DNA of 64,000 nt from Lineus longissimus. Taxonomy: Eukaryota; Nemertea; Pilidiophora; Heteronemertea; Lineidae. A program made the position numbers and the translations under genes. The first letter of the stretch is position 1. Each line of letters starts with the position of its first letter. The DNA lies in contig NC_088312.1 of assembly GCF_910592395.1 (NCBI RefSeq), positions 19,661,292 through 19,725,291 of the forward strand. Direction: 5' to 3'. Below are positions 12,260 to 23,884 of this stretch, in pieces. A model generated the notes under the pieces. The model was not told the DNA's origin. It ran no database searches and saw only the letters and a program-made list of their open reading frames with translations.

Positions 12260-13510
12260 TTATCAAGCATTTAGGAAAAACTGCCAATTACACTTTGTAC
12301 ACAGCACCCCCTAGGTCAGGTGACCTCTGACACTGAATTTCGGTCCGATCTGATTCTCAACTTGGCCACCAGGGGGCCAAATGTCGATATCTAAAAAGTG
12401 TGATATCTCGTTTATTAGTGACTTGTTTTCGATGAAACTTTTGTTGTAGGTACTCATAGCAAATATACATCTTATATCGTACGGGTTTTTAATTTGACCT
12501 ACTTTTCAAGGTCACAGAGGTCATATGGCGTAAATTGGCCGTTAGAGTGTAAACTATGGCACGTTTCTTAACCACTAAAGCTATGAACTTGAAACTTGGT
12601 ACATATAACCCCCCTTTATCACATAGCCTCTGGTGCTGAATTTCAGTTTGATCTGATTCTCAACTTTGCCACCTGGGGGCCAAAAGTGGAAATCTTAAAA
12701 GTGTGATATCTCGCTTATAAGTGACTTGTTTTCGATAAAATGTTTATGGTAGGTACTCTTAGGAAGAATACATCACATTTCTTACGGGTTTTCAATTTGA
12801 CCTACTTTTCAAGGTCACAGAGGTCATATGGCGTAAACTGGCCGTTAGAGTGTAAACTATGGCACGTTTCTTAACCAGTAAAGCTATGAACTTGAAATTT
12901 GGTGCATATAACCCCCTACATCAGATAACCTCTGATGCCGAATTTTGGCCTGATCTGATTCTTTATTCGGCCACCAGGGGGCCATAATGGAAAAAGTAAG
13001 AAGTGCAATATCTTGCTTATTTTTAGTGATTCGTTTTCAATAACATTTTTATGGTAGGTTCTCCTAGCAAGGATACATCACATATCATATGAGTTTTTGA
13101 TCTGACCTGCTTTTCAAGGTCACAGAGGTCAAATGGCGTAAATTGGTCGTTTGATTGATACTATGGCACGTTTCTTAACCACTAAAGCTTTGAACTTGAA
13201 ATTTGATACACATGACTCCCTACGTCATGTAACCTCTTACACCGAATTTCGATCTGATCTGGTACTCAACTCGGCCACCAGGAGGCCAAAACTAAAATAG
13301 GTAAAAAGTGCAATATCTCGTTTATTAGTGACTTGTTTTTGATGATATTCTTATGGTACTTACTCCAAGCAACGATACATCACATGTCATACCGACTTTG
13401 GTTTGACCTGTATACTATACATGTACAAGGTTTCTTAATCTGGATGAATTCCAAAGCACCAAATATCTATACGGTGAGCACAATGGCCCCTGGCCGTTTC
13501 ATTCGATATT
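12260..13510. repeat. Dispersed element built of ~303-bp tandem units, copy 1
   Basis: About four units with shared landmarks: GGCACGTTTCTTAACCA, a segment containing ACCAGGGGGCCAAA, and TCAAGGTCACAGAGGTCA (12506, 12809, 13114). The fourth unit is truncated. The right end GGTGAGCACAATGGCCCCTG (about 13473) recurs at the end of copy 2 (34012). There is no open reading frame of note, so this appears to be a non-coding repeat family. Confidence 0.85.
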
Positions 13511-15779
13511 GCTGACGTTTCTTTTTCCATAACATGCACAAAAAAAAATTAATTCATTATTGACGCTATTTGTCAAGTATCTGTGGTTATTTCTCGATAG
13601 AACCATTGTCATCTTCAGATGTGACCTCCTCGGTGATGAAGAGAAAAATTAATGTTCAATTTTTTCCAGTTTTACGAATATTGGAAAAACATATTGCAGT
13701 GGGTCGCGCTATTGACAACGTGATTCATACCCACCACCAAATGGAGTTTTGGCACACGTATTGATCCGAATTAGGTAATGTCTCTGGGGAAGGGTTAACC
13801 TACCCGAGGCAATTCAGACGCTGCACTGTCTGAGTGTGTAGGCTATACCATAGATGTAGCCTATTAGCAACTGTGTGTTGCAGCCTGTCTTGCTGCAGCG
13901 TATCAGTCGCCTCGATTTTCTGGAGTTACCTGACCTGGTACGGCCACATGGAGTTAAAAAAGCTTCCATCTGTGATCTTCAAGTGTTAAGTTTATACACC
14001 CTATGGACCAGCAGCATGCATTGGACCCGCGTGTACTGCTGACGGATTCTGAACGACGTCTGATCGTGGAGAAAGGATACCGTCTGTTGACGACTGTTGT
14101 GCTCATATGCTTGTATGCAAATTCATTGTCTGTGTCTTCCTGTGCTGTAGTGACTCATTAGCTGTATTGTTCATCTCTTGGGTGGTGGGTTGATGAAGTC
14201 GGCTTTTGGCGAAGGCACGACACACAAAGAGGACACAGAAATGAATTTGAGGCAATTTAGTGCTGAAAAATTGATCAAAATATTAGAGCCAGAAGAATAG
14301 CTCAAAGCATTACATTTACAGTGCCGCTTTTGTTCATTCGATATAGACATTCTCCAATATGGTGCCTGTCGGGGTACAGTGATGATGCAGTGCACCGGGT
14401 AACGCGGGAGCCTGGTGTGTATTTTCATCAAAGTGTGTATCTTCCTATGCAACGCCATATATCAATGCAAGCTGTACATGTAGACGAAGAAATGAGTGTT
14501 AGTGTTACTCAAGTTATTCTGAGGTAAGTATAGGCACTTTAATTAATTAATTGCGACAGTTACATCTGCATGCATATATATACTTTCTGCAAATAGGTCG
14601 TTTAATGTGGTATAGGCAAGTACTTGAATAACCCATTCCACTCTGTCATCTTCTACATGTAGAGTACAGTCACAAGTGGTACTTTAAAGCCTTGATATAA
14701 AGATGGAATGTTTCTGACGAATTTGGGAATGCGCCTTTCTCTCGAAAAAACGCGTGTTTTTAATTGAATGCGCCATTTTTGGTGCTACTAGTGTTAACGA
14801 GGCAGTCTGTAACCAGCGCAACGGATTATTCATGTTCTTTGTATACACGTGTAGTCAATATCGATTTCTCCTGCTTTAAGATGCGCTGATACGCTTCTTG
14901 ACTAGTGGATCAACTCAAAACATTTCCGTTTGAGGGTGTTTCTTGCCAATAACCCATTGGTTTTTCACCACAGATGCTGCATAAGATAACATAAGAATCG
15001 AAAGTGCCTACTAGAGGCATGTTCACAAATCAGAGCGGACATCATCCGGCTCATTGACGTCGTGACCGGATATACCGTAGTGATTTCTAGTGCAGTTTAT
15101 CAGCAATCTGATAGTTGAAGTGAACTGCTGCATGACTTGTGTTGCTGACCCACTCTTTCGTTGAATAGTGGAGCTGAACAGATCTTCTTGCCACTTCATG
15201 CTTTAGCACCACAAGTATAGGTCATATAATTGAAGATAGGCATCAAAGTACATCTCTGTGTTTAGCACAAGAGAGCTACGTGGACTGAGTCCCCAGATGA
15301 GTCATCGTGAACCAACCGATTCAGATTCCTCCCATTTCGTGGCTATGGGTGTACAACTAAGCTATCAGATATCCTAAAATTGACCATCTTCCGCAGGCTC
15401 AGTGTGTGTAGCACATCATGTGTAGGTAAGACCACGAAATTGAAGGAATCTGAAGTAGTGGTAGCCATCCGTAGGCCAAGGGCCAATGACGAAGAGAGGT
15501 CAACAAGGCAATTCTTTCAGGCCAAAGATTTGGGACTAACCCGACAATCAGAGGTGATCTAGGGGGTCCGTGGGCCGGGTCAGCCTAGGCTTTCTTATAC
15601 TGCGGTCAAGGAGTATGGTTTGTCACAGAACTTCTCGTGTCTTACGGTAATAAGAAGGTACTTTCCTGAAGATCCTTCGCAGCTAACCTCACTAGGTCCA
15701 TAGTAACATATGCACCCCTTTACCTAAGATTGTAAACCTTGGCACTACTTCTAGTGTATCTTCAAATGTGTTACCAGAG
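13511..15779. other. Gene-free stretch with duplicated blocks
   Basis: Parts of 14270-14510 match 25850-26010 (for example GATCAAAATATT and CAAGCTGTACATGTAGACGA). 15690-15840 matches 26935-27090. These mark the upstream side of the duplication that made LicD copies 2 and 3. A short AG/GT-bounded segment near 15394-15425 could be a leader exon, but nothing proves it. I see no coding gene. Confidence 0.55.
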
Positions 15780-18700
15780 TGCGTGATGGTGACTTGCCAT
15801 CCAGAGCCTGGCCGCCATAGTCCTCATGCAGCTGGTCTGTCGATATCCTTCCCTCTGTTTTAGTGAGTCGTCGGTGCTGGAGACAAACCATCCAGAGCCT
15901 GGCCGCCATAGTCCTCATGCAGCTGGTCTGTCGACATCCGTCCCTCTGTTTTAGTGAGTCGTCGGTGCTGGAGACAAACCATCCAGAGCCTGGCCGCCAT
16001 AGTCCTCATGCAGCTGGCCTGTCGACATCCTTCCCTCTGTTTAAGTGAGTCGTCGGTGGTGGAGACAAACCATCCAGAGCCTGGCCGCCATAGTCCTCAT
16101 GCAGCTGGTCTGTCGACATCCTTCCCTCTGTTTTAGTGAGTCGTCGGTGCTGGAGACAAACCATCCAGAGCCTGGCCGCCATAGTCCTCATGCAGCTGGC
16201 CTGTCGACATCCTTCCCTCTGTTTTAGTGAGTCGTCGGTGATGGAGACAAACCATCCAGAGCCTGGCCGCCATAGTCCTCATGCAGCTGGTCTGTCGATA
16301 TCCTTCCCTCTGTTTTAGTGAGTCGTCGGTGCTGGAGACAAACCAACCAGAGTCTGGCCGCCATCGTCCTCATGCAGCTGGTCTGTCGACATCCTTCCCT
16401 CTGTTTTAGTGAGTCGTCGGTGGTGGAGACAAACCATCCAGAGCCTGGCCGCCATAGTCCTCATGCAGCTGGTCTGTCGACATCCTTCCCTCTGTTTAAG
16501 TGAGTCGTCGGTGCTGGAGACAAACCATCCAGAGCCTGGCCGCCATAGTCCTCATGCAGCTGGTCTGTCGACATCCTACCCTCTGTTTTAGTGAGTCGTC
16601 GGTGCTGGAGACAAACCATCCAGAGCCTGGCCGCCATAGTCCTCGTGCAGCTGGCCTGTCGATATCCTTCCCTCTGTTTAAGTGAGTCGTCGGTGGTGGA
16701 GACAAACCATCCAGTGTCTGGCCGCCATAGTCCTCATGCAGCTGGTCTGTCGACATCCTTCCCTCTGTTTAAGTGAGTCGTCGGTGCTGGAGACAAACCA
16801 TCCAGAGCCTGGCCGCCATAGTCCTCATGCAGCTGGCCTGTCGACATCCTACCCTCTGTTTTAGTGAGTCGTCGGTGCTGGAGACAAACCATCCAGAGCC
16901 TGGCCGCCATAGTCCTCATGCAGCTGGCCTGTCGATATCCTTCCCTCTGTTTAAGTGAGTCGTCGGTGGTGGAGACAAACCATCCAGAGCCTGGCCGCCA
17001 TAGTCCTCATGCAGCTGGTCTGTCGACATCCTTCCATCTGTTTTAGTGAGTCGTCGGTGCTGGAGACAAACCATCCAGAGCCTGGCCGCCATAGTCCTCA
17101 TACAGCTGGTCTGTCGACATCCTTCCCTCTGTTTTAGTGAGTCGTCGGTGCTGGAGACAAACCATCCAGAGCCTGGCCGCCATAGACCTCATGCAGCTGG
17201 CCTGTCGAAATCCTTCCCTCTGTTTTAGTGAGTCGTCGGTGCTGGAGACAAACCATCCAGAGCCTGGCCGCCATAGTCCTCGTGCAGCTGGCCTGTCGAC
17301 ATCCTTCCCTCTGTTTTAGTGAGTCGTCGGTGCTGGAGACAAACCATCCAGAGCCTGGCCGCCATAGTCCTCATGCAGCTGGCCTGTCGATATCCTTCCC
17401 TCTGTTTAAGTGAGTCGTCGGTGGTGGAGACAAACCATCCAGAGCCTGGCCGCCATAGTCCTCATGCAGCTGGTCTGTCGACATCCTTCCCTCTGTTTAA
17501 GTGAGTCGTCTGTGGTGGAGACAAGCCATCCAGAGCCTGGCCGCCATAGTCCTCATGCAGCTGGTCTGTCGACATCCTTCCCTCTGTTTTAGTGAGTCGT
17601 CGGTGCTGGAGACAAACCAACCAGAGCCTGGCCGCCATAGTCCTCATGCAGCTGGTCTGTCGACATCCTTCCCTCTGTTTAAGTGAGTCGTCGGTGCTGG
17701 AGACAAACCATCCAGAGTCTGGCCGCCATAGTCCTCATGCAGCTGGCCTGTCGACATCCTTCCCTCTGTTTTAGTGAGTCGTCGGTGGTGGAGACAAACC
17801 ATCCAGAGCCTGGCCGCCATAGTCCTCATGCAGCTGGCCTGTCGACATCCTTCCCTCTGTTTTAGTGAGTCGTCGGTGGTGGAGACAAACCATCCAGAGC
17901 CTGGCCGCCATAGTCTTCATGCAGCTGGCCTGTCGACATCCTTCCCTCTGTTTTAGTGAGTCGTCGGTGCTGGAGACAAACCAACCAGAGCCTGGCCGCC
18001 ATAGTCCTCATGCAGCTGGCCTGTCGACATCCTTCCCTCTGTTTTAGTGAGTCGTCGGTGGTGGAGACAAACCATCCAGAGCCTGGCCGCCATAGTCCTC
18101 ATGCAGCTGGTCTGTCGACATCCTTCCCTCTGTTTTAGTGAGTCGTCGGTGCTGGAGACAAACCATCCAGAGCCTGGCCGCCATAGTCCTCATGCAGCTG
18201 GCCTGTCGACATCCTTCCCTCTGTTTAAGTGAGTCGTCGGTGCTGGAGACAAACCATCCAGAGCCTGGCCGCCATAGTCCTCATGCAGCTGGTCTGTCGA
18301 CATCCTTCCCTCTGTTTAAGTGAGTCGTCGGTGGTGGAGACAAACCATCCAGAGCCTGGCCGCCATAGTCCTCATGCAGCTGGCCTGTCGACATCCTTCC
18401 CTCTGTTTAAGTGAGTCGTCGGTGCTGGAGACAAACCATCCAGTGTCTGGCCGCCATAGTCCTCATGCAGCTGGTCTGTCGACATCCTTCCCTCTGTTTA
18501 AGTGAGTCGTCGGTGATGGAGACAAACCATCCAGAGCCTGGCCGCCATAGTCCTCATGCAGCTGGCCTGTCGACATCCTTCCCTCTGTTTAAGTGAGTCG
18601 TCGGTGCTGGAGACAAACCATCCAGAGCCTGGCCGCCATAGTCCTCATGCAGCTGGTCTGTCGACATCCTTCCCTCTGTTTAAGTGAGTCGTCGGTGGTG

Positions 18701-19178
18701 GAGACAAACCATCCAGAGCCTGGCCGCCATAGTCCTCATGCAGCTGGTCTGTCGACATCCTTCCCTCTGTTTAAGTGAGTCGTCGGTGATGGAGACAAAC
18801 CATCCAGAGCCTGGCCGCCATAGTCCTCATGCAGCTGGCCTGTCGACATCCTTCCCTCTGTTTAAGTGAGTCGTCGGTGGTGGAGACAAACCATCCAGAG
18901 TCTGGCCGCCATAGTCCTCATGCAGCTGGCCTGTCGACATCCTTCCCTCTGTTTTAGTGAGTCGTCGGTGCTGGAGACAAACCATCCAGAGTCTGGCCGC
19001 CATAGTCCTCATGCAGCTGGCCTGTCGACATCCTTCCCTCTGTTTTAGTGAGTCGTCGGTGGTGGAGATAAACCATCCAGTGTCTAGCCGCCATAGTCCT
19101 CATGCAGCTGGTCTGTCGACATCCTTCCCTCTGTTTTAGCTCTCCGTATTGGAGACATATATTCCAGAGCTGTCTCAA
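15780..19178 (+). repeat. 91-bp minisatellite derived from a LicD anchor exon (~36 units)
   Basis: From 15863 to 19048 unit starts fall every 91 bp with no length change, and degenerate units cap both ends. Each unit carries a pyrimidine tract ending in AG (CTTCCCTCTGTTTTAG or ...TTTAAG) followed by a segment homologous to the anchor exon of LicD copies 2 and 3. In that exon's frame the unit reads WWRQTIQSLAAIVLMQLV, against WWRLTILSLAAMVLMQLV in copy 2. Because 91 is not a multiple of three, the frame shifts every unit, so the roughly 60-residue open frames are by-products and not genes. The exon ATG is ATA in the units. Diagnostic variants (tgCtgg/tgGtgg/tgAtgg, TTTTAG/TTTAAG, ggTctg/ggCctg) are shuffled and in places repeat every 273 bp. 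Confidence 0.95.
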
Positions 19179-19229
19179 TGTTCTTCCATCTGTTTGAGTC
19201 CGTGGTGGAGATTTGCAATCCTGAGCTTG

Positions 19230-22104
19230 GTTGTTCGGTGCTATGTTGCTGCTCCTCGATCATGCTTATCGACAGACTGAGTAACCTAATCAGTGACAAG
19301 GACTTGGATGTCATATTCCTGACTGAAACATGGCTCACTAAAGACAATAACATTACTGCCTCGGAAGCTACCCCCATTGGGTTAACTTTCAAGCACCAAC
19401 CTCGGACCAACAAACGGGTAGGAGGGGTAGGAGTTATCTTCAGGTCATCGTTAAAAGTCAAGGTCTCAGCAATGAAATCGTCATCAGTTTTCGAAGGAAT
19501 GCAAATATCGGTGACTAGGGAAAGCAGGATATACAGGGTGCTACTCATCTATCGTCCACAAAAGCGATTTAGTGAACAATTCATTGATGAGCTTATTCAG
19601 GTCATGGATGACATGATCCTTGAATCTCCAACTGGAGATCTGCTGATCCTGGGTGATCTAAACTTTCACTTCAACAAGCCGAATGATCCCGACTCCGTGC
19701 GATTGACTGATTTTCTGTTGGCCTACGATCTTGTTCAGCACGTCACTGCGCCTACGCACAAAAGTGATAACACCTTGGACTTGGTAATCACTAGTGCGAC
19801 CCATGTTCCAGTCAGCAACATCTCGGTGTTTCATCCGCAACTAGCCGATCACTTCTTCGTGCTTTTCTCATTAAACATTGCGAAACCACCCCTGCCGGTA
19901 AAGCAGGTAGAGTACCGAAAGATCAAGGATATTAATCTGACCAACTTTCAGGGTGATCTTGCTGCTGTCGTCTCTGAGATACCGAACAATCTCAGTGATG
20001 CTGTTGTGCTCTATCATCGGTCTCTCTGTTCTGTTTTTGAAAAACATGCACCAGCGAAGAAGCGGACTATCATACTTCGTCCAAAGTCACCATTGTTAAG
20101 TGAACAGGTCATTGAGGTACGCCAAATTGAACGTGGACATGAACGTCGCTTTCGCAAGTCTGGCCTCACTGTCCACCGTCAAATCTGGAAAGAACAGGCC
20201 AGAGCAGTTGATAAAATGATTGAACAATCGAAGGTGATGCACTATAATGCTGAACTTCAGTCCTCCTCACAGGCTGAAGCCATTAACATTGTTGGCAAAC
20301 TGATGTGCCGCAACGTCCCCTCTCCTCTGCCATCACACGAGTCTGATATGGAGCTTGCGGAACGTTTCAGTGAGTTCTTCATCTGTAAAGTTGAGAGGAT
20401 CACACAAGCTGTACCAGCGAACGATGCTGATCAGTGCACGGCTGGTGAGTCATACGAGGTGAAAACTGGGTTTACGGAGTTTGATCCCGTGGACACACAG
20501 TCTGTTTCTAAAGTAATCCGATCGATGAAGTCGAAGCACTGTGCCTTGGACCCGCTGCCAACATCATTGATGAAGGACTGTCTACCCACCCTAGTGACTC
20601 TGATCGCAAAGATCATAAACAGTTCACTATCTTCCGGAGTCTTCCCAGAGGAATGGAAGGAGGCGATAGTCAGTCCTCTTTTAAAGAAGGCATCCCTAGA
20701 TGCTGAGGTGTTGAAGAACTTTCGCCCGGTCTCGAACCTCAGCTTCCTCTCAAAGGTTCTAGAGAAGGTTGTGTCGGTTCAGCTAATGAACCACATTCAC
20801 ATGAACGGCCTGCAGACGCCCTATCAGTCCGCACACCGAGAGGGTCACTCGGTGGAAACAGCACTTCTGAAGGTGCACAACGATATCAACTCTGCTCTTG
20901 GATCACGGAAGTGCGTACTGCTAGTTTTGTTAGACTTAAGCGCTGCGTTCGACACGGTCAATCATGCTGTTCTTCTGGCTCGTCTCAAGTCAATGGGAGT
21001 GGACGGGATGGTACTGACTTGGCTTCGCTCGTACCTGTCTGATAGGTCCCAACGTGTCCGCATTGGCAGTGAAGTGTCAAAACCTGTCAAGCTTGGTTAT
21101 GGCGTCCCACAGGGATCCGTCCTTGGTCCGTTGTTGTTCACACTTTACACGAACCCACTCGCGGATATCCTGGAAACGGCTTCCGATGCGGACAGTGACA
21201 ATGCATATCATCTATACGCCGATGATACACAGGACTACCTGGCATTTCGCATTGTTAGTCTGTCATCTGCGATTTGTACTGTAGGGAAATGCGTGTCAGA
21301 TGCTAGTGCATGGATGGTTAAAAATGGTCTGTCTTGTAATAATGACAAAACAGAGTTCATGTTTATCAGGTCACAGTACATGCGTTCCCTTCCAGCAATA
21401 CCGGGCATAAAGGTAGTGGACTGTATCGTCGATTCTACGGACACTGCCCGGAATCTTGGCGTTATATTTGATAAACATTTCTCCTTCAAGGCCCACGTTT
21501 CGGCCACCGTCAGGCGGGCAAATCTCACAATTCGTAACATTGCTCGTGTCAGAAAATATCTTACAATGGACACAGCAAAGTTGTTTGCCAGTCTGCTTGT
21601 GACATCAAAGATTGACTTCTGTAACTCTCTCCTTGTCGGTTTGCCCTCTACAACTATTCTTCCACTCCAAAGAGTTCAAAACTCCGCTGCGCGACTCGTA
21701 ACAAGAACCCGGAAGTCAGCGCATATTACTCCAATCCTCGAGGAACTGCACTGGCTTCCCGTCGCGCAGCGGATTCATTACAAAATCCTGGTTTTTGCGT
21801 TCAAGGCAATTCACAATCTTGCCCCATCCTACCTCTGTGAACTGGTCAGTGTGAAGCGTCCCGGGCGCTCCGATCATCAGTCGGTGTTCATTTGTCACAG
21901 CAAAGGTCAATCATCCCATCATATGGGGACCGGGCCTTTTCTGTGGCGGCACCGGCGATGTGGAACGAGTTGCCTTTGGGGCTGACGCTTTGCACTGACA
22001 TCAACATCTTTAAATCAAATATAAAGACTCTGCTCTTTAAAAGAGCCTTCTGTAAAGCGCCTTGAGCGGGACTAGTGCCTGGATACGTGCGCTATAACAA
22101 GTTG

Positions 22105-22140
<36 letters not shown>
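19230..22140 (+). mobile_element. 5'-truncated L2/CR1-type non-LTR retrotransposon
   Basis: One long open frame covers the end of an AP-endonuclease domain (LTETWL near 19320; GDLNFHF near 19655; a LDLVITSATH segment near 19775). It then covers a reverse transcriptase with NFRPVSNLSFLSKVLEKVV (about 20720), LLDLSAAFDTVNHAVLL, GVPQGSVLGPLLF and the catalytic YADD (about 21215). The C-terminal region has LEELHWLPVAQRIHYKILVF. The first ORF and most of the endonuclease N-terminus are absent, which is ordinary 5' truncation. A one-base frame change near 21885 moves the last ~60 residues into another frame. The 3' end is a TTA repeat (22107-22140), usual for L2/CR1-group tails. It sits inside the 91-bp repeat block, upstream of the LicD copy 2 anchor exon. 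Confidence 0.92.
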
Positions 22141-22252
22141 CTCGACATCCTTCCCTCTGTTTTAGCAGTCCGTGGTGGAGACATATCGTCCAAGGCTGTC
22201 CGCCATTGTTCTGATGTTGCTGCCTAGCTCAATGTTCTTCCATCTGTTTCAG

Positions 22253-23884
22253 GAGTCCGTGGTGGAGACTTACCATCCTGAGCCTGGCTGCCATGGTCCT
22301 CATGCAACTGGTCTATCTTATCCACGAAAACAGGAGGGAGCTCTACCAGAAGGTCTGCCGGTTTGAACTCTGGAATAATCATGAGATCACCCCTGTCAAC
22401 CACACATCCGGTAGGTATTCGCTGGGAATAGAATGTAACTGATGATGTTGGTGGCCTGCCCTGCCCTGCTCCGTGGCAATACAGATCACAGGGTACAATG
22501 TAATCACAGCGGGGAGACTGTACTAATTCTATTCAGATTCAAAGGCGACGTAATGTTTGGACTATCCTAGCTTTGAGACTGATTCCGGGCTGTCCAAACA
22601 CCGGGTCTGATGTGCATGCTTAATCGGAAATGCCTTTTGCAGAATCGAGAGAAACTGGATGGATCCAACTTGCAGAATCATGGTCATCATCATGAGCAGC
22701 ATCAAAATGGCCGAACGCCGAATCGAAAAGCCCTTCACTGACTCAAATGTCACAGACTTATCCGTCAATGAACCTTACTATTACTGTATAAGTGTGGTTT
22801 TTTTATTGTTCGCGCTGAAGTCTGATGACCTTTGCGCTCGAACTGGTGGAATTCAAATGTTCGACCGATATTCGAAATCCGGGGGGGGGGGGGGTGTTCA
22901 CTCCACGTACTGGTCAGTGTAGGTCTACCGTTTTGATTATTTCATGTCCCGCATCGATAACATAAAACTACGCTAAAAACGTTCTTACATAATTCAAGAA
23001 TTCATAAAGGTGTAACATTTGCATTAGGGTCGGTATCGTATCTGGCTTAGAATTATATTTTTTCCCCAGGTAAACTGGAGTTCCCGCGCCTGTACGAGAT
23101 TCCAGTGTGTGGCCCAAAGAAGAATTCCTCCACCTCGAAAGACATGTGCAGTAACCTAGGTGCGACAATGCGAGAGTCTGACCGACAAGCCTTCCTCCGC
23201 CTTCTGCAGTATTTCGACAAAGTAGCGACCGAATACAACTGGACATATTTCATGGCCTTCGGGACCCTCTGGGGCTCCTGGCGTCATCATGACGTCATCC
23301 CGTGGGATCATGATGTTGATATAATGGTGGAGTACAATGACCGGATAGATATGGTGGATAAAATTGAGGCCTTTCAGGAGCGATTTGTGCCTAAGCAATG
23401 TTCGCATCATAAAGTCAGATTACACGACAGGGAATACATAACGGGGACGACATATCTCCAGGATGTTGGCCGATGGTACGACCCGTCAATTGACATGTTC
23501 TTTTTCACCAGAAACACAACACACATAATGCGCTCAGATTACCCGGAACAATACGTGCATAAACTAGAAGACATATTTCCACTTCACAGGCGTCCCCTAT
23601 CGACACTCCAATTATTTGCTCCACGTGACCCTCTTAAGTTCCTTATGCAATATTATTCCGAGGACAGTATGGATACATGTGGAAAGTACAGTTTCCCAAA
23701 ATGTGAGGATTATAAGGAATTCTTACCTTTCGTTCACAGAAAGTGGAAAAATAATAAAATGGAAGAATCGTTGGTATTAAATGGAAAGGTTTTGCAGGTG
23801 AAGGCCGTGGACGAAATAAGAGAAAGTATTCCCTTTAATCCGTATACTTTGGCCTCGATGAGATTTCCCCGTAAGATACGGTGA
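22253..23884 (+). CDS. LicD/fukutin-type phosphotransferase-like protein 2 (exons 22253-22410, 23070-23884)
   Basis: The anchor exon follows an acceptor (CATCTGTTTCAG) and ends in a phase-1 donor (CCG/gtaggt). Exon 2 starts after CCCCAG. Anchor: WWRLTILSLAAMVLMQLV followed by YLIHENRREL. The catalytic domain has YFMAFGTLWGSWRHHDVIPW, then DHDVDIMVEY with the D-x-D motif, then SIDMFFFTRN and FPLHRRPLSTL. Probably a type II Golgi/ER glycan-modifying enzyme, as in FKTN/FKRP. The ATG at 22293 has a near-ideal context (GCTGCCATGG), but starting there would cut the hydrophobic segment in half. An upstream exon ending in phase 2 is therefore equally possible, and I could not find one. The frame ends at TGA 23882-23884, where copy 3 reads TTA, so the protein lacks about 27 C-terminal residues of copy 3. 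A retrotransposon and the 91-bp array lie immediately upstream. Confidence 0.8.

Noticed and set aside
15863-19139. Dozens of overlapping ~60-residue open frames on both strands
   Set aside because: They are produced by the 91-bp repeat: every unit shifts the frame, most begin at GTG, and each simply covers two units. They are not genes.
15780-19178. CRISPR-like array
   Set aside because: Units are contiguous with no unique spacers, the setting is eukaryotic, and the unit is homologous to a neighbouring exon.
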